This document shows, one piece after another, positions 35,294 through 43,428 of a DNA stretch of 52,209 nucleotides (positions are counted from its first letter, which is position 1; each line of letters starts with the position of its first letter). The notes beneath the pieces are model-generated. The model was not told the DNA's origin, searched no databases, and saw only the letters and a program-made list of their open reading frames with translations. The stretch spans positions 1 to 52,209 of the forward strand of contig NZ_QTQP01000050.1 of the NCBI RefSeq assembly GCF_003854275.1. Direction: 5' to 3'. The DNA is from Burkholderia sp. Bp8963 (GTDB lineage Bacteria; Pseudomonadota; Gammaproteobacteria; Burkholderiales; Burkholderiaceae). The position numbers and the translations under genes were made by a program.

Positions 35294-35593
35294 TCAGTCC
35301 CAGCGGCCGCGATCGTGCCAGTCGCGCCCACGCCACTCGTGCTCGCGCCATTCATGGCGACGCCACTCGCGTTCGCGCCATTCGCGCGCACGCCAGTCGT
35401 CGTAGCGATAGCCGACCGGCGCATACGTGACGGGCGGCGCCGCATAGACCGGCGGCGCGACATACACCGGCGGCGGCGGCGCATACACGCCCGGCACGCC
35501 GATGCCGACCGCGACGTCGACGTGGGCCGATGCGGCACCCGACGCCGCGAGCACTGCTACACCGAGAACTGCACCGAGAAGTTTCTTGTTCAT
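35294..35593 (-). CDS. Small exported protein with Tyr/Pro and W-R-E rich repeats
   Basis: A 99-residue protein: signal peptide MNKKLLGAVLGVAVLAASGAASA, a Pro/Val/Tyr-rich middle (YAPPPPVYVAPPVYAAPP) and a C-terminal tail of repeated W-R-x-R/H-E-W units. Similar YXXX-proline proteins are common in Burkholderia and are of unknown function. AGTAGCGAGATG gives a moderate ribosome site. The preceding gene lies 52 nt further on the same strand, so the two small exported genes could be one transcript. Confidence 0.72.
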   Translation of the reverse strand: MNKKLLGAVLGVAVLAASGAASAHVDVAVGIGVPGVYAPPPPVYVAPPVYAAPPVTYAPVGYRYDDWRAREWREREWRRHEWREHEWRGRDWHDRGRWD

Positions 35594-35826
35594 CTCGCTA
35601 CTCCCTGCACATGACGTGCTTTCAGTGAACACGGTACGCAGTGTAGGCGGCGACTCCTGACACAGGTGCAACGGGTCTGCGAGACTGGTAACGGGTGTTT
35701 ACGCGGGCTGCAAAGCGTTGTCGCACAAAGGAAAGCGGGCGGCACGATGCCGTTGCGCCGATGCGGCACGCGCCGTCATGCGTGGCGTTGCGCACCGCCC
35801 TGCCCGGCGGCACGCATCACCCGTGG

Positions 35827-36834
35827 TCACGCGCGCACGTCGCCCGGGCTGCGCAGCCAGTGCACGCTGAACAGCTGCGCGTCGTCGGTCCATACGGTAT
35901 CGGGCACGAACCCTGCGCGGCGCGCGATCGCCTGGAAGCCGTCGATGGTGAATTTGTACGAGTTCTCGGTATGGATGCGCTCGCCCGCATCGAAGCGGAA
36001 CGTGCGGCCGCACACGCGGACGGTCTGCGCGCGCTCGCTGACCAGATGCATTTCGATCCGCTGCAGCTGCGGATCGTAGAACGCGCAATGGGTGAAGGCG
36101 TCGAGGTCGAAATCGGCACCGAGCTCGGCGTTCGCGCGCGCGAGCAGGTTCAGGTTGAATTGCGCGGTTACGCCTTGCGCGTCGTTGTACGCGCGATGCA
36201 GCGTGTCCGGGTCCTTCACGAGATCGGCGCCAACCAGCAGCCCCCCGCCACGCAGCAGGCGCGCGGCATCGTGCAGGAACGCATCGGCTTCGTCCGGCGA
36301 GAAGTTGCCGATCGTCGAGCCCGGAAAGAAGCCGATGCGCCGGCGCGGCGACGCCGACAGCACGGCGAGCTCGTCGGCCTTCGTGTAGTCGGCGGCGAGC
36401 GGCGCGACGTCGAGCCACGGATACGCGGCGCGCAGCCGTGCGGCCGCGTCGTGCAGGTAGTCGGCCGAGATGTCGACCGGCACATAGCGCGCAGGCGCTT
36501 GCTCGGCCGCGAACGCGTCGAGCAGGATGCGGATCTTCTCTAGCGAGCCCGCGCCGAATTCGACGATGTCCGCATGCGGGCCGACGCGCCGCACGATGTC
36601 GGCCGCGTGTGCGCGCAGGATGCCGAGCTCGGTGCGCGTCGGGTAGTACTCCGGCAGCGCGCAGATCAGGTCGAACAGCGCGGAACCGGCCGCGTCGTAG
36701 AAGTACTTTGGCGGGATGCTGCGCGGCCGCCGCGACAGCCCGTCGATCAGGTCGCACTCGAACGCGCTCGGCCGCGGGTCGCGGGCTGCTTGCAGGCCAC
36801 CGTGCGCGGCGCTCAGGTCAGACGTCTCTCGCAA
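35827..36834 (-). CDS. egtD: Histidine N-alpha-methyltransferase EgtD (ergothioneine)
   Basis: A 335-residue SAM-dependent enzyme that trimethylates histidine to hercynine, the first step of ergothioneine synthesis. AdoMet motif IVEFGAGSLEKIRILLDAF, N-terminal CDLIDGLSRRPRSIPPKYFYDAAGSALFDLICALPEYYPTRTE and the LVGADLVKDPDTL region are family signatures. The start is TTG 36834, with GGGAG upstream on the minus strand; no ATG or GTG with a good site lies nearby. This makes it overlap the egtB stop by 17 nt, consistent with a coupled operon. Confidence 0.93.
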   Translation of the reverse strand: MRETSDLSAAHGGLQAARDPRPSAFECDLIDGLSRRPRSIPPKYFYDAAGSALFDLICALPEYYPTRTELGILRAHAADIVRRVGPHADIVEFGAGSLEKIRILLDAFAAEQAPARYVPVDISADYLHDAAARLRAAYPWLDVAPLAADYTKADELAVLSASPRRRIGFFPGSTIGNFSPDEADAFLHDAARLLRGGGLLVGADLVKDPDTLHRAYNDAQGVTAQFNLNLLARANAELGADFDLDAFTHCAFYDPQLQRIEMHLVSERAQTVRVCGRTFRFDAGERIHTENSYKFTIDGFQAIARRAGFVPDTVWTDDAQLFSVHWLRSPGDVRA

Positions 36835-38050
36835 GTCGCACTCCCGTGAATTGCCAGCGCGCGGCCGGCGGAAAGAAATTGCGGTACGTCGGCCGCGCAT
36901 GCCCGGGCGGCGTCGCGATGCTGCTGCCGCGCAGGACCTGCTGGCCGACCATGAACTTGCCGTTGTATTCGGCCGCGACGCCCGCGAGCGGCCGGAAGCC
37001 CGGATACGGCTCGTATGACGAGCGCGTCCACTGCCACGCATGGCCCGTCATCTGCCGGATCCCGTCCGCGCAGTACGCGGCTTCCCATTCGAATTCGGTC
37101 GGCAGCCGCGCGCCCGCCCATTCCGCATACGCGGCCGCCTCGTAAAAGCTCACGTGGCACACCGGCGCGTCGGGCGCGAGCGGTTCCGCGCCATGCAGGC
37201 CGTATGCGCGCTGCGGCGCATCGTATGGCGGAGCCGGTTCAGGTTCGTCTTCGTCTTCGACGATCCAGTACGCGGGCGCGCACCAGCCTTCGCGCTGCAC
37301 CGTGGCCCAGCCGTCCGACAGCCAGAATTCCGGGCGCGCATAGCCGCCGTCGGCGATGAACGCCGCGAACTCCGCGTTGGTCACGAGTCGATCCGCGATG
37401 TCGTAAGGCCGTAGCAGCGCCGTGTGCCGCGGCCGTTCGTTGTCAAACGAAAAGCCGTGGCCATCGTGGCCGATCTCGACGAGCCCGCCCGGCTGGCGCA
37501 GCCAGCGCAGCGTATCGGCCTCGCGCGTGTGGGCCTCGCGCGCACCGTCGCGCGGCCGGAACGCCGGCAGCAGCGGATTGCACGAGAACGCATGCAGCAT
37601 GTCAGTGACGATCAGCTCCTGGTGCTGCTGCTCGTGATGGAGCCCGAGCTCGAGTTCCGGCGCGATCGTATCGAGCAGCGACGCATCCGCATCCGCGAGC
37701 ATGCGCAGCATCGCGTCGTCGACGTATTGCCGGTACGCGTGCACCTCGTCGAGCGACGGACGCGTGAGCAGGCCGCGCTGCGGCCGCGGATGGCGCGGGC
37801 CGAGCGATTCGTAATAGGAGTTGAAGAGGAACGCGTACGCGTCGTCGAACGGCGCATAGCCGCCGACGCGGCGCATCAGCACGACCGTCTCGAAGAACCA
37901 CGTCGTATGCGCGAGATGCCACTTGACCGGGCTCGCGTCGGGCATCGACTGCACGGCCTGGTCTTCGGCTGACAGCGTCGCCGTCAGCTCGACGCTGCCC
38001 GCGCGAACGTCGCGGTAGCGGCGCTGAAGCTGGGATGCAAGGAGGCTCAT
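36818..38050 (-). CDS. egtB: Hercynylcysteine sulfoxide synthase EgtB (ergothioneine)
   Basis: A 410-residue iron-dependent sulfoxide synthase. The N-terminal DinB-like domain has the iron-site histidines in VKWHLAHTTWFFE and LGLHHEQQHQEL. The C-terminal FGE-sulfatase domain shows the formylglycine-type fold (RQPGGLVEIGHDGHGFSFDNERPRH..., PVCHVSFYEAAAYAEWAGARLPTEFEWEAAY). It joins a thiol (gamma-glutamylcysteine or cysteine) to hercynine. No egtA or egtC in the window. AAGGAGG precedes ATG 38050. Together with egtD it forms a two-gene pathway for this antioxidant. Confidence 0.93.
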   Translation of the reverse strand: MSLLASQLQRRYRDVRAGSVELTATLSAEDQAVQSMPDASPVKWHLAHTTWFFETVVLMRRVGGYAPFDDAYAFLFNSYYESLGPRHPRPQRGLLTRPSLDEVHAYRQYVDDAMLRMLADADASLLDTIAPELELGLHHEQQHQELIVTDMLHAFSCNPLLPAFRPRDGAREAHTREADTLRWLRQPGGLVEIGHDGHGFSFDNERPRHTALLRPYDIADRLVTNAEFAAFIADGGYARPEFWLSDGWATVQREGWCAPAYWIVEDEDEPEPAPPYDAPQRAYGLHGAEPLAPDAPVCHVSFYEAAAYAEWAGARLPTEFEWEAAYCADGIRQMTGHAWQWTRSSYEPYPGFRPLAGVAAEYNGKFMVGQQVLRGSSIATPPGHARPTYRNFFPPAARWQFTGVRLARDV

Positions 38051-38411
38051 CGGTTTACCGTCCACGTCGCGAATAGCTGCGTTGCCGGAAACGAAAGCCC
38101 GCGCTCGATGCGCGCGACTGACGTGAGAACTTCGATGCTGCGACGGGCGTGCCGCATGACAGGTGGCGCACGTCTGACGTTGCGACGGCGCTTCGTCTGC
38201 CCGTGCAGAGGAGTATGGACCAGAAATGTGAACGTCGCGCGTGGTGACGCGAATGAAACAGCGGCGCAAGAAGAATGAAAGGATCTGATGAACAGGCGGG
38301 CGGGCGGTTGCACGCCTGTCTCACTCGCGCCGAAAAAAGTTTTGCGCGGATGTCACACACGCGGGTGGCTCGCTCGTCATGTCAGCGTAACCCACCCAAG
38401 GAGATGCAACC
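38051..38411. other. Divergent region between egtB and the AhpD-like/ECF41 operon
   Basis: 361 nt with no convincing gene. On the plus strand it holds the ECF41-type promoter at 38351-38378. No equally clear egtB promoter was seen on the minus strand. Confidence 0.5.
38351..38378 (+). promoter_or_regulatory. ECF41-type promoter of the AhpD-like/ECF41 operon
   Basis: TGTCACA (38351-38357), 17-nt spacer, CGTC (38375-38378). These are the -35 and -10 elements known for ECF41 sigma factors, which autoregulate. The operon downstream encodes such a sigma, so autoregulation is expected. Confidence 0.8.
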
Positions 38412-38882
38412 ATGACTGCGAAACTCGACCCGTTTGCCGCTGCCCCGTCGCTGATGAAGAACTGGATGGGCATGTCGCTGGCTGCCGCCGCGAGCCTCGA
38501 ACCGACGCTGATCGAGCTGGTCAAGATCCGTGCGTCGCAGCTCAACGCATGCGCCAATTGCCTTAACATGCATACGGCCGAAGCGCGCGCGAACGGCGAG
38601 ACCGAGCAACGCCTGTATCTGCTGTCCGCGTGGCGCGAAGCGCCCTGCTACACCGACCGCGAACGCGCGGCGCTCGGCTGGACCGACGCGCTCACGCGGC
38701 TGTCGGAAGGACATCCGGACGAGGCCGCGTACGCGGCGCTGAACGACCAATTTACGCAGGAGGAACAGGTGAAGCTCACGCTGATGATCAACGTGATCAA
38801 CGGCTGGAACCGTCTCGCGGTCGGCTTCGGCCTGTGGGTCGACCCGGCCGTCGCGAAGGCGGCGGCCAAGGCGGCGGCCTGA
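38412..38882 (+). CDS. Carboxymuconolactone decarboxylase / AhpD-like protein
   Basis: A 156-residue AhpD/CMD-fold protein. The redox motif is intact: CANCLNMH (Cys47, Cys50, His54), preceded by ELVKIRASQLNA, the classic signature. Such proteins act as alkylhydroperoxidases or CMD-like enzymes and are the commonest neighbours of ECF41 sigma genes. AAGGAG precedes the ATG. The stop overlaps the sigma ATG by one base. Confidence 0.93.
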   Translation: MTAKLDPFAAAPSLMKNWMGMSLAAAASLEPTLIELVKIRASQLNACANCLNMHTAEARANGETEQRLYLLSAWREAPCYTDRERAALGWTDALTRLSEGHPDEAAYAALNDQFTQEEQVKLTLMINVINGWNRLAVGFGLWVDPAVAKAAAKAAA

Positions 38883-39748
38883 TGACAGACGCCGATTCGG
38901 CCAATACAGCGGACGCGGCGGCGAGCTTCAACCCGCTGCGCCGCACGCTGATCCGCGTCGCGTACCGGATGCTCGGTTCGGTCGCGGACGCCGAGGACAT
39001 GGTGCAGGAGGCGTTCATCCGCTGGATGGACGTCGAGCGCGCCGAGGTGCGCGTGCCCGAGGCGTTCCTGCGCCGCATGGTGATGCGGATGTGCCTCGAC
39101 CAGCTCAAGTCCGCGCGGCATCAGCGCGAGACCTATATCGGCCCGTGGCTGCCCGATCCCGTCGTCGAGGAAGACGAAGCGGAGGACGTCACGCTGCCGC
39201 TGATGCTCGCGCTCGAGCGCCTGTCGCCGCTCGAGCGCGCGGCGTTCCTGCTGCACGACGTGTTCGGCCTCGAGTTCGACGAGGTCGCGGCAACCATCCA
39301 GCGCGAGCCGGCCGCGTGCCGGCAGCTCGCCGCGCGGGCACGCACGCACGTGCGCGACGCGCGGCCACGGTTTCATGTCGAGCAGCAACGCGGGATCGAG
39401 ATTGCCGAAGCGTTCTTCGCGGCGTCGCGCAGCGGCGACATGCGCGCGCTCGGCGCGATGCTCGCCGAAGACGTGAGCCTGCATGCGGACGGCGGCGGCA
39501 AGCGCCCGGCCGCGAACCGGCCGATCTTCGGCTTCGAAGGCGTGATGCGGGTGCACGAAACCCTGGCCGCACTTTTCAGCAAGCAAGGTTCGACGCTCGT
39601 GCGCGCGGGGTTCGTCAACGGGCTGCCGGGCTTCGTCACGCTGGAAGCCGACGGCGAGCTGCAGACGACCGCGCTCGAGATCGAGGACGGCAAGATCGCG
39701 GCGATCTACGTCGTCCGCAATCCGGACAAGCTGCGGCATCTGCATTGA
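38882..39748 (+). CDS. ECF41-family sigma factor with SnoaL-like extension
   Basis: A 288-residue sigma factor. Region 2 (RVAYRMLGSVADAEDMVQEAFIRW) and region 4 (LSPLERAAFLLHDVFGLEFDEVAATIQREPAACRQLAARARTHV) are clear. The C-terminal SnoaL-like domain carries the three ECF41 motifs: WLPDP in the linker (WLPEP consensus), DGGGK (from residue 203) and NPDKL at the end. In this group the C-terminal domain replaces a separate anti-sigma, so activity is set in cis. It is translated with the AhpD-like gene. Confidence 0.95.
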   Translation: MTDADSANTADAAASFNPLRRTLIRVAYRMLGSVADAEDMVQEAFIRWMDVERAEVRVPEAFLRRMVMRMCLDQLKSARHQRETYIGPWLPDPVVEEDEAEDVTLPLMLALERLSPLERAAFLLHDVFGLEFDEVAATIQREPAACRQLAARARTHVRDARPRFHVEQQRGIEIAEAFFAASRSGDMRALGAMLAEDVSLHADGGGKRPAANRPIFGFEGVMRVHETLAALFSKQGSTLVRAGFVNGLPGFVTLEADGELQTTALEIEDGKIAAIYVVRNPDKLRHLH

Positions 39749-39790
39749 TGCGCGATGCGCGGCTGCGGTTGCGCGGCTGACGACGCGCGT

Positions 39791-39838
39791 ACCCGGACGG
39801 CCCGTGTTGCCGCAAACGCCGTCCGGGTCGCGCCCCGC
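39791..39838. terminator. Hairpin between convergent ECF41 and glmS
   Basis: An 11-bp inverted repeat ACCCGGACGGC (39791-39801) and GCCGTCCGGGT (39828-39838) with a 26-nt loop. No T-run. It lies between two convergent stops. Confidence 0.5.
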
Positions 39839-39845
39839 TCCTCCC

Positions 39846-41663
39846 TTACTCTACCGTCACCGATTTCGCGAGATTCCTCGGCTTGTCGATATCCGCGCCG
39901 CGGATGCACGCCGCGTGATACGCGAGCAGTTGCAGCGGCACGACGTGCAGGATCGGCGACATCAACCCGTAATAATCAGGCATCCGTATCACCGAAATGC
40001 CGTCGCCGTTGTCGATTCGCGTGTCGGCATCCGCAAACACGTACAGTTGCCCGCCGCGCGCCCTCACCTCCTGCATGTTCGATTTCAGCTTCTCGAGCAG
40101 CGTGTCGTTCGGCGCGATCGTCGCGACCGGCATCGTGTGCGTGACGAGCGCGAGCGGCCCGTGCTTCAGCTCGCCTGCCGGATACGCTTCCGCGTGGATG
40201 TACGAGATCTCCTTCAGCTTCAGCGCGCCTTCTAGCGCGATCGGATAATGCAGACCGCGACCAAGGAACAGCGCGTTCTCGTGGCACGCGAATTCCGCAG
40301 CCCAGCGCTCGACCTGCGGCTCGAGCGCGAGCACGTCGGCGAGCGCGTCCGGCAGGCGCCGCAGCTGCGTCGTGTAGCGCGCGAGCTGCGTGTCGTCGAC
40401 GAAGCCGCGCAGCCGGCCGAGCGTGACCGCGAGGATGAACAGCGCGACGAGCTGTGTCGTGAACGCCTTCGTCGACGCAACGCCGATCTCCGGGCCCGCG
40501 CGCGTCAGGAACCGCAGGCCCGTCTGCCGCACCATCGCGCTCGTCGGCACGTTGCAGATCGCGAGCGTATCGGGATGGCCGAGTGATTGCGCGTACTTGA
40601 GCGCCGCGAGCGTGTCGGCCGTCTCGCCCGACTGCGACACGACGACGACCAGCGTGTTCGGCGTTGCGAGCGCATCGCTGTAGCGGTATTCGCTTGCGAT
40701 CTCGACCTGCGCGGGCATCCGCGCGATCGTCTCGAGCCAGCGGCGCGCGGTGAGCCCCGAATAATGGCTCGTGCCGCACGCGAGGATCAGCACGTTGTCG
40801 ATCTGCTCGAATATGTGCCGCGCGTCCGGCCCGAATACTGCGGGATCGAACAGCCCCGCATCGGGAATCGTCGCCGCGACCGCGTGCGGCTGCTCGAAGA
40901 TCTCCTTCTGCATGAAATGCCGATACGGGCCGAGCTCGACTACGCCTTCACCGCTCGCGACCGTCTGCACCGGCCGCTCGACCTCATGGCCGTTGCGATC
41001 GAAGATCCGCACATGGCCGGCCATCAGCTCGACGATGTCGCCTTCCTCGAGAAAGATGAAGCGGTCGGTGATGCCCGCGAGCGCGAGCGCATCCGACGCG
41101 ACGAAGCACTCGCCGTCCTTCAGCCCGACCACGAGCGGCGAGCCGACCCGCGCGCCGACGAGCCGCTGCGGCTCGGACTTGCTGAACACCGCGATCGCAT
41201 ACGCGCCGTGCAGCTGCGTGGTCGCGTCGCGCACGGCCGCGAGCAGGTCGCCGCGGTACTTGCTGTGGATCAGGTGCGCGACAACCTCGGTGTCGGTCTG
41301 CCCGTCGAATTCGTAGTGTTGGTCTGATAGTTGTAAGCGCAACGTTTCGTGGTTCTCGATGATGCCGTTGTGCACGAGCGCGATCTCGTCGCGCGAGAAG
41401 ATCGGGTGCGCGTTGCAGGTCGCCGGCGCGCCATGTGTCGCCCAGCGCGTATGCGCGATGCCCGTGCTGCCGGACAGCCCGGCGCTTGCGACGTGCGCTT
41501 CGAGATCCGCGACGCGCGACACGCTGCGTTCGCGGCGCGCCGCGCCGTCGACGACAGTCGCGACGCCGCATGAGTCGTAGCCGCGATATTCGAGGCGGCG
41601 TAAGCCTTCGATCAGGATCGGAACGATGTTCCGTTGCGCGACCGCGCCGACGATTCCACACAT
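39846..41663 (-). CDS. glmS: Glutamine--fructose-6-phosphate aminotransferase GlmS
   Basis: A 605-residue enzyme that makes glucosamine-6-phosphate for UDP-GlcNAc. The N-terminal nucleophile Cys2 (MCGIVGAVAQRN) and the glutaminase site (GIAHTRWATHGAPAT) are intact. Two SIS domains follow (ACGTSHYSGLTARRWLE, VVVSQSGETADTLAAL) and the C-terminus DIDKPRNLAKSVTVE matches the family. Burkholderia genomes commonly hold more than one glmS; the location beside a wecB-like gene rather than glmU suggests this is the extra copy for polysaccharide. A 12-bp inverted repeat lies in the upstream region. Confidence 0.95.
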   Translation of the reverse strand: MCGIVGAVAQRNIVPILIEGLRRLEYRGYDSCGVATVVDGAARRERSVSRVADLEAHVASAGLSGSTGIAHTRWATHGAPATCNAHPIFSRDEIALVHNGIIENHETLRLQLSDQHYEFDGQTDTEVVAHLIHSKYRGDLLAAVRDATTQLHGAYAIAVFSKSEPQRLVGARVGSPLVVGLKDGECFVASDALALAGITDRFIFLEEGDIVELMAGHVRIFDRNGHEVERPVQTVASGEGVVELGPYRHFMQKEIFEQPHAVAATIPDAGLFDPAVFGPDARHIFEQIDNVLILACGTSHYSGLTARRWLETIARMPAQVEIASEYRYSDALATPNTLVVVVSQSGETADTLAALKYAQSLGHPDTLAICNVPTSAMVRQTGLRFLTRAGPEIGVASTKAFTTQLVALFILAVTLGRLRGFVDDTQLARYTTQLRRLPDALADVLALEPQVERWAAEFACHENALFLGRGLHYPIALEGALKLKEISYIHAEAYPAGELKHGPLALVTHTMPVATIAPNDTLLEKLKSNMQEVRARGGQLYVFADADTRIDNGDGISVIRMPDYYGLMSPILHVVPLQLLAYHAACIRGADIDKPRNLAKSVTVE

Positions 41664-41681
41664 GACGCGCTACCTCCAGTG

Positions 41682-42245
41682 TTAGGCCCGGTGCCGCACG
41701 CACGAACGGCCTGCGCGCGGGCTGCGCATTGCACGTCCGCCGCCGATACGGGTACGGCCGCACACGTGCAATGCGGCGCGGTGGCAACCGGTGCGCGTAC
41801 GCGGCACGACGCGATGCAGGGCGGCGGAGATGCGAAGCGGCAAGGGCGCATCGCCGGGGTGACGGTCATCATCGCTGGGCGGCGACGTGTCGGCCCGCAT
41901 CGCGAGGATGCGTCGCGCGTATGGCAGGCACGCACGTGACGGTTGCTCGCAGAACAGCGCCCCTGACGTGGCGTGCGATCCGGCTGGACAGAGGTGAAGC
42001 GGGAAGGGTGAAAGGCCGATCCGAACAGCGCAACGCGTGCCTCGGCGCACCGCACGCACGCAGATTGGCGTCAACGCCGGCCACATCCAGAACGCCACGT
42101 ACGACCACAGCGGCAATGCGACACGACCCCATGCCGGACACGCCAGCGCCGCATCGTACGCGGCCAGCGCGCAGGCCAGCGCGAGCAGCATGACGTCTTC
42201 GACGCGGTACGTGACGCAGTACGGCACCGCCCGACAGTCCTTCAT
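41682..42245 (-). CDS. Possible small hydrophobic protein, weak support
   Basis: A minus-strand frame of about 187 codons. The first 70 residues look like a small membrane protein (VMLLALACALAAYDAALACP, LPLWSYVAFWMWPALTPICV), but the rest is Arg/His/Cys-rich, with the look of non-coding GC-rich DNA. No good ribosome site before ATG 42245. It could be a relic of a gene upstream of glmS. Listed because it is the only frame in this region with membrane-like content. Confidence 0.2.
   Translation of the reverse strand: MKDCRAVPYCVTYRVEDVMLLALACALAAYDAALACPAWGRVALPLWSYVAFWMWPALTPICVRAVRRGTRCAVRIGLSPFPLHLCPAGSHATSGALFCEQPSRACLPYARRILAMRADTSPPSDDDRHPGDAPLPLRISAALHRVVPRTRTGCHRAALHVCGRTRIGGGRAMRSPRAGRSCVRHRA
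41725..41775. repeat. Inverted repeat upstream of glmS
   Basis: CGCATTGCACGT (41725-41736) and ACGTGCAATGCG (41764-41775), a perfect 12-bp inverted repeat with a 27-nt loop. It begins 62 nt upstream of the glmS start, so it can form a leader hairpin or an operator. No consensus glmS riboswitch core is seen. Confidence 0.5.
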
Positions 42246-43428
42246 CGTTCGTCCCCGGGTCTGCGCCCACGGGAGTGGTCGCAGTTGGACAAAATGCAAA
42301 AGGGGCCGGCAGAGCACGCATCGATTGCGTCGCCGCTTTCCGCTGGCGGCGCCGCCGATGCCGATCCCTCACACCGTTTCCCGACCTCGTTTCAGTCGCT
42401 TTCACCGTCCCGTAGTTACCGGCCTGTCATTCATGCATCTGGGACGGGGTTCATCCTGACCGAAGCAAGCGCCGAGCCATCGAGCGGCGCGGCCCGTGCG
42501 GCAAGGCGGGAGGGCCGCGCGAAAAGCACGAGGGCAGCCCAGTCGAAAGGTTTTTGATTCATCGACGTATCAGAAGTCGGTGCGCCGTGCGGGGCGTGCC
42601 GGAGGCCGCACCGTGCGGCCCTGACGCGCGTCGTGCAAGGCTCGAACGGGAGCGTTCGCGGTGCAGAAGGCGAGGGTGAAGATGCCCGGACGTTCGATTT
42701 GCACGTAGGAGCGGCTCACCGGCAGCGCGCTGACGATGGCAAGGAACGGACGTCGGGCATTCGTTTCACGGACGCAACGTTTCGATGCATCGGCACGCGA
42801 CGATTGCGCCGCGCGCGTTCGCCCCGGAGAAATCAACATGCGCACTCAATCGTCAGTCATGTACGCCGCATCACGATCGCCGCCGCCAGAATGCCGTATC
42901 GACATGCATGGATGACGGCGTTCGGCCAGCCGTGTCGGCCGACGTGCCGCACGCTTCGTGATCCTACGAAATGCAATTGCGCCCCGCGTACGGCCATCGG
43001 CACGCGCCGCACCCCGTATCACGTATGAAACATTCCGCACGGCCTGGCAGCCCACCCCGCGCGTCACGCACCGCGCTCGCCGGACGCGGCGCGGCTGGTT
43101 TGAAATATGCAGCATTCAGTATGCCGACACGCGTGCACGCAGAAGCGGCAACACACACAATCGGCCGGTGAAACCGATTGCATGAATAGAGGTAACGACA
43201 GATGACATGACTTGCCACTCGCAACGAGATGGCGGGCACGGGGACGCTTCGCCGACGCAAGCCCCCACGACGAACCTCCCCGGCCTTCACGCGGCGCGGC
43301 TGACTGCCGGCCGGTGCGGATCGGCCCGGCGGCAGGCGACCGTGTTGCGCCGCCCATCCCCGTGCAAGCGTGCGGGGCCGCCTCGCGCGCCTGGACGAAC
43401 GGAATCAGGGAGCGATTCGAGGTTCGAC

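Larger units (their letters stand above)
41664..43428. other. Gene-poor 1.77 kb between glmS and the wecB-like gene
   Basis: No frame here has both a plausible start and protein-like composition, apart from the weak one at 41682-42245. Contents: the 12-bp inverted repeat at 41725-41775, a palindrome GGCCGCAC-C-GTGCGGCC at 42604-42620, and AT-richer patches near 42545-42580 and 43150-43210 that may hold promoters. GC content is locally lower than in the flanking genes. The region could be the scar of a lost polysaccharide gene or a long control region for the two divergent sugar genes. Confidence 0.4.

Noticed and set aside
41664..41800. glmS ribozyme/riboswitch in the glmS leader
   Set aside because: Known only from Gram-positive lineages; the visible 12-bp stem does not resemble the conserved ribozyme core.
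43207..43428. Upstream extension of the wecB-like gene
   Set aside because: The extra 74 residues are Arg/Pro-rich and unlike any epimerase N-terminus; ATG 43429 begins with the family motif.
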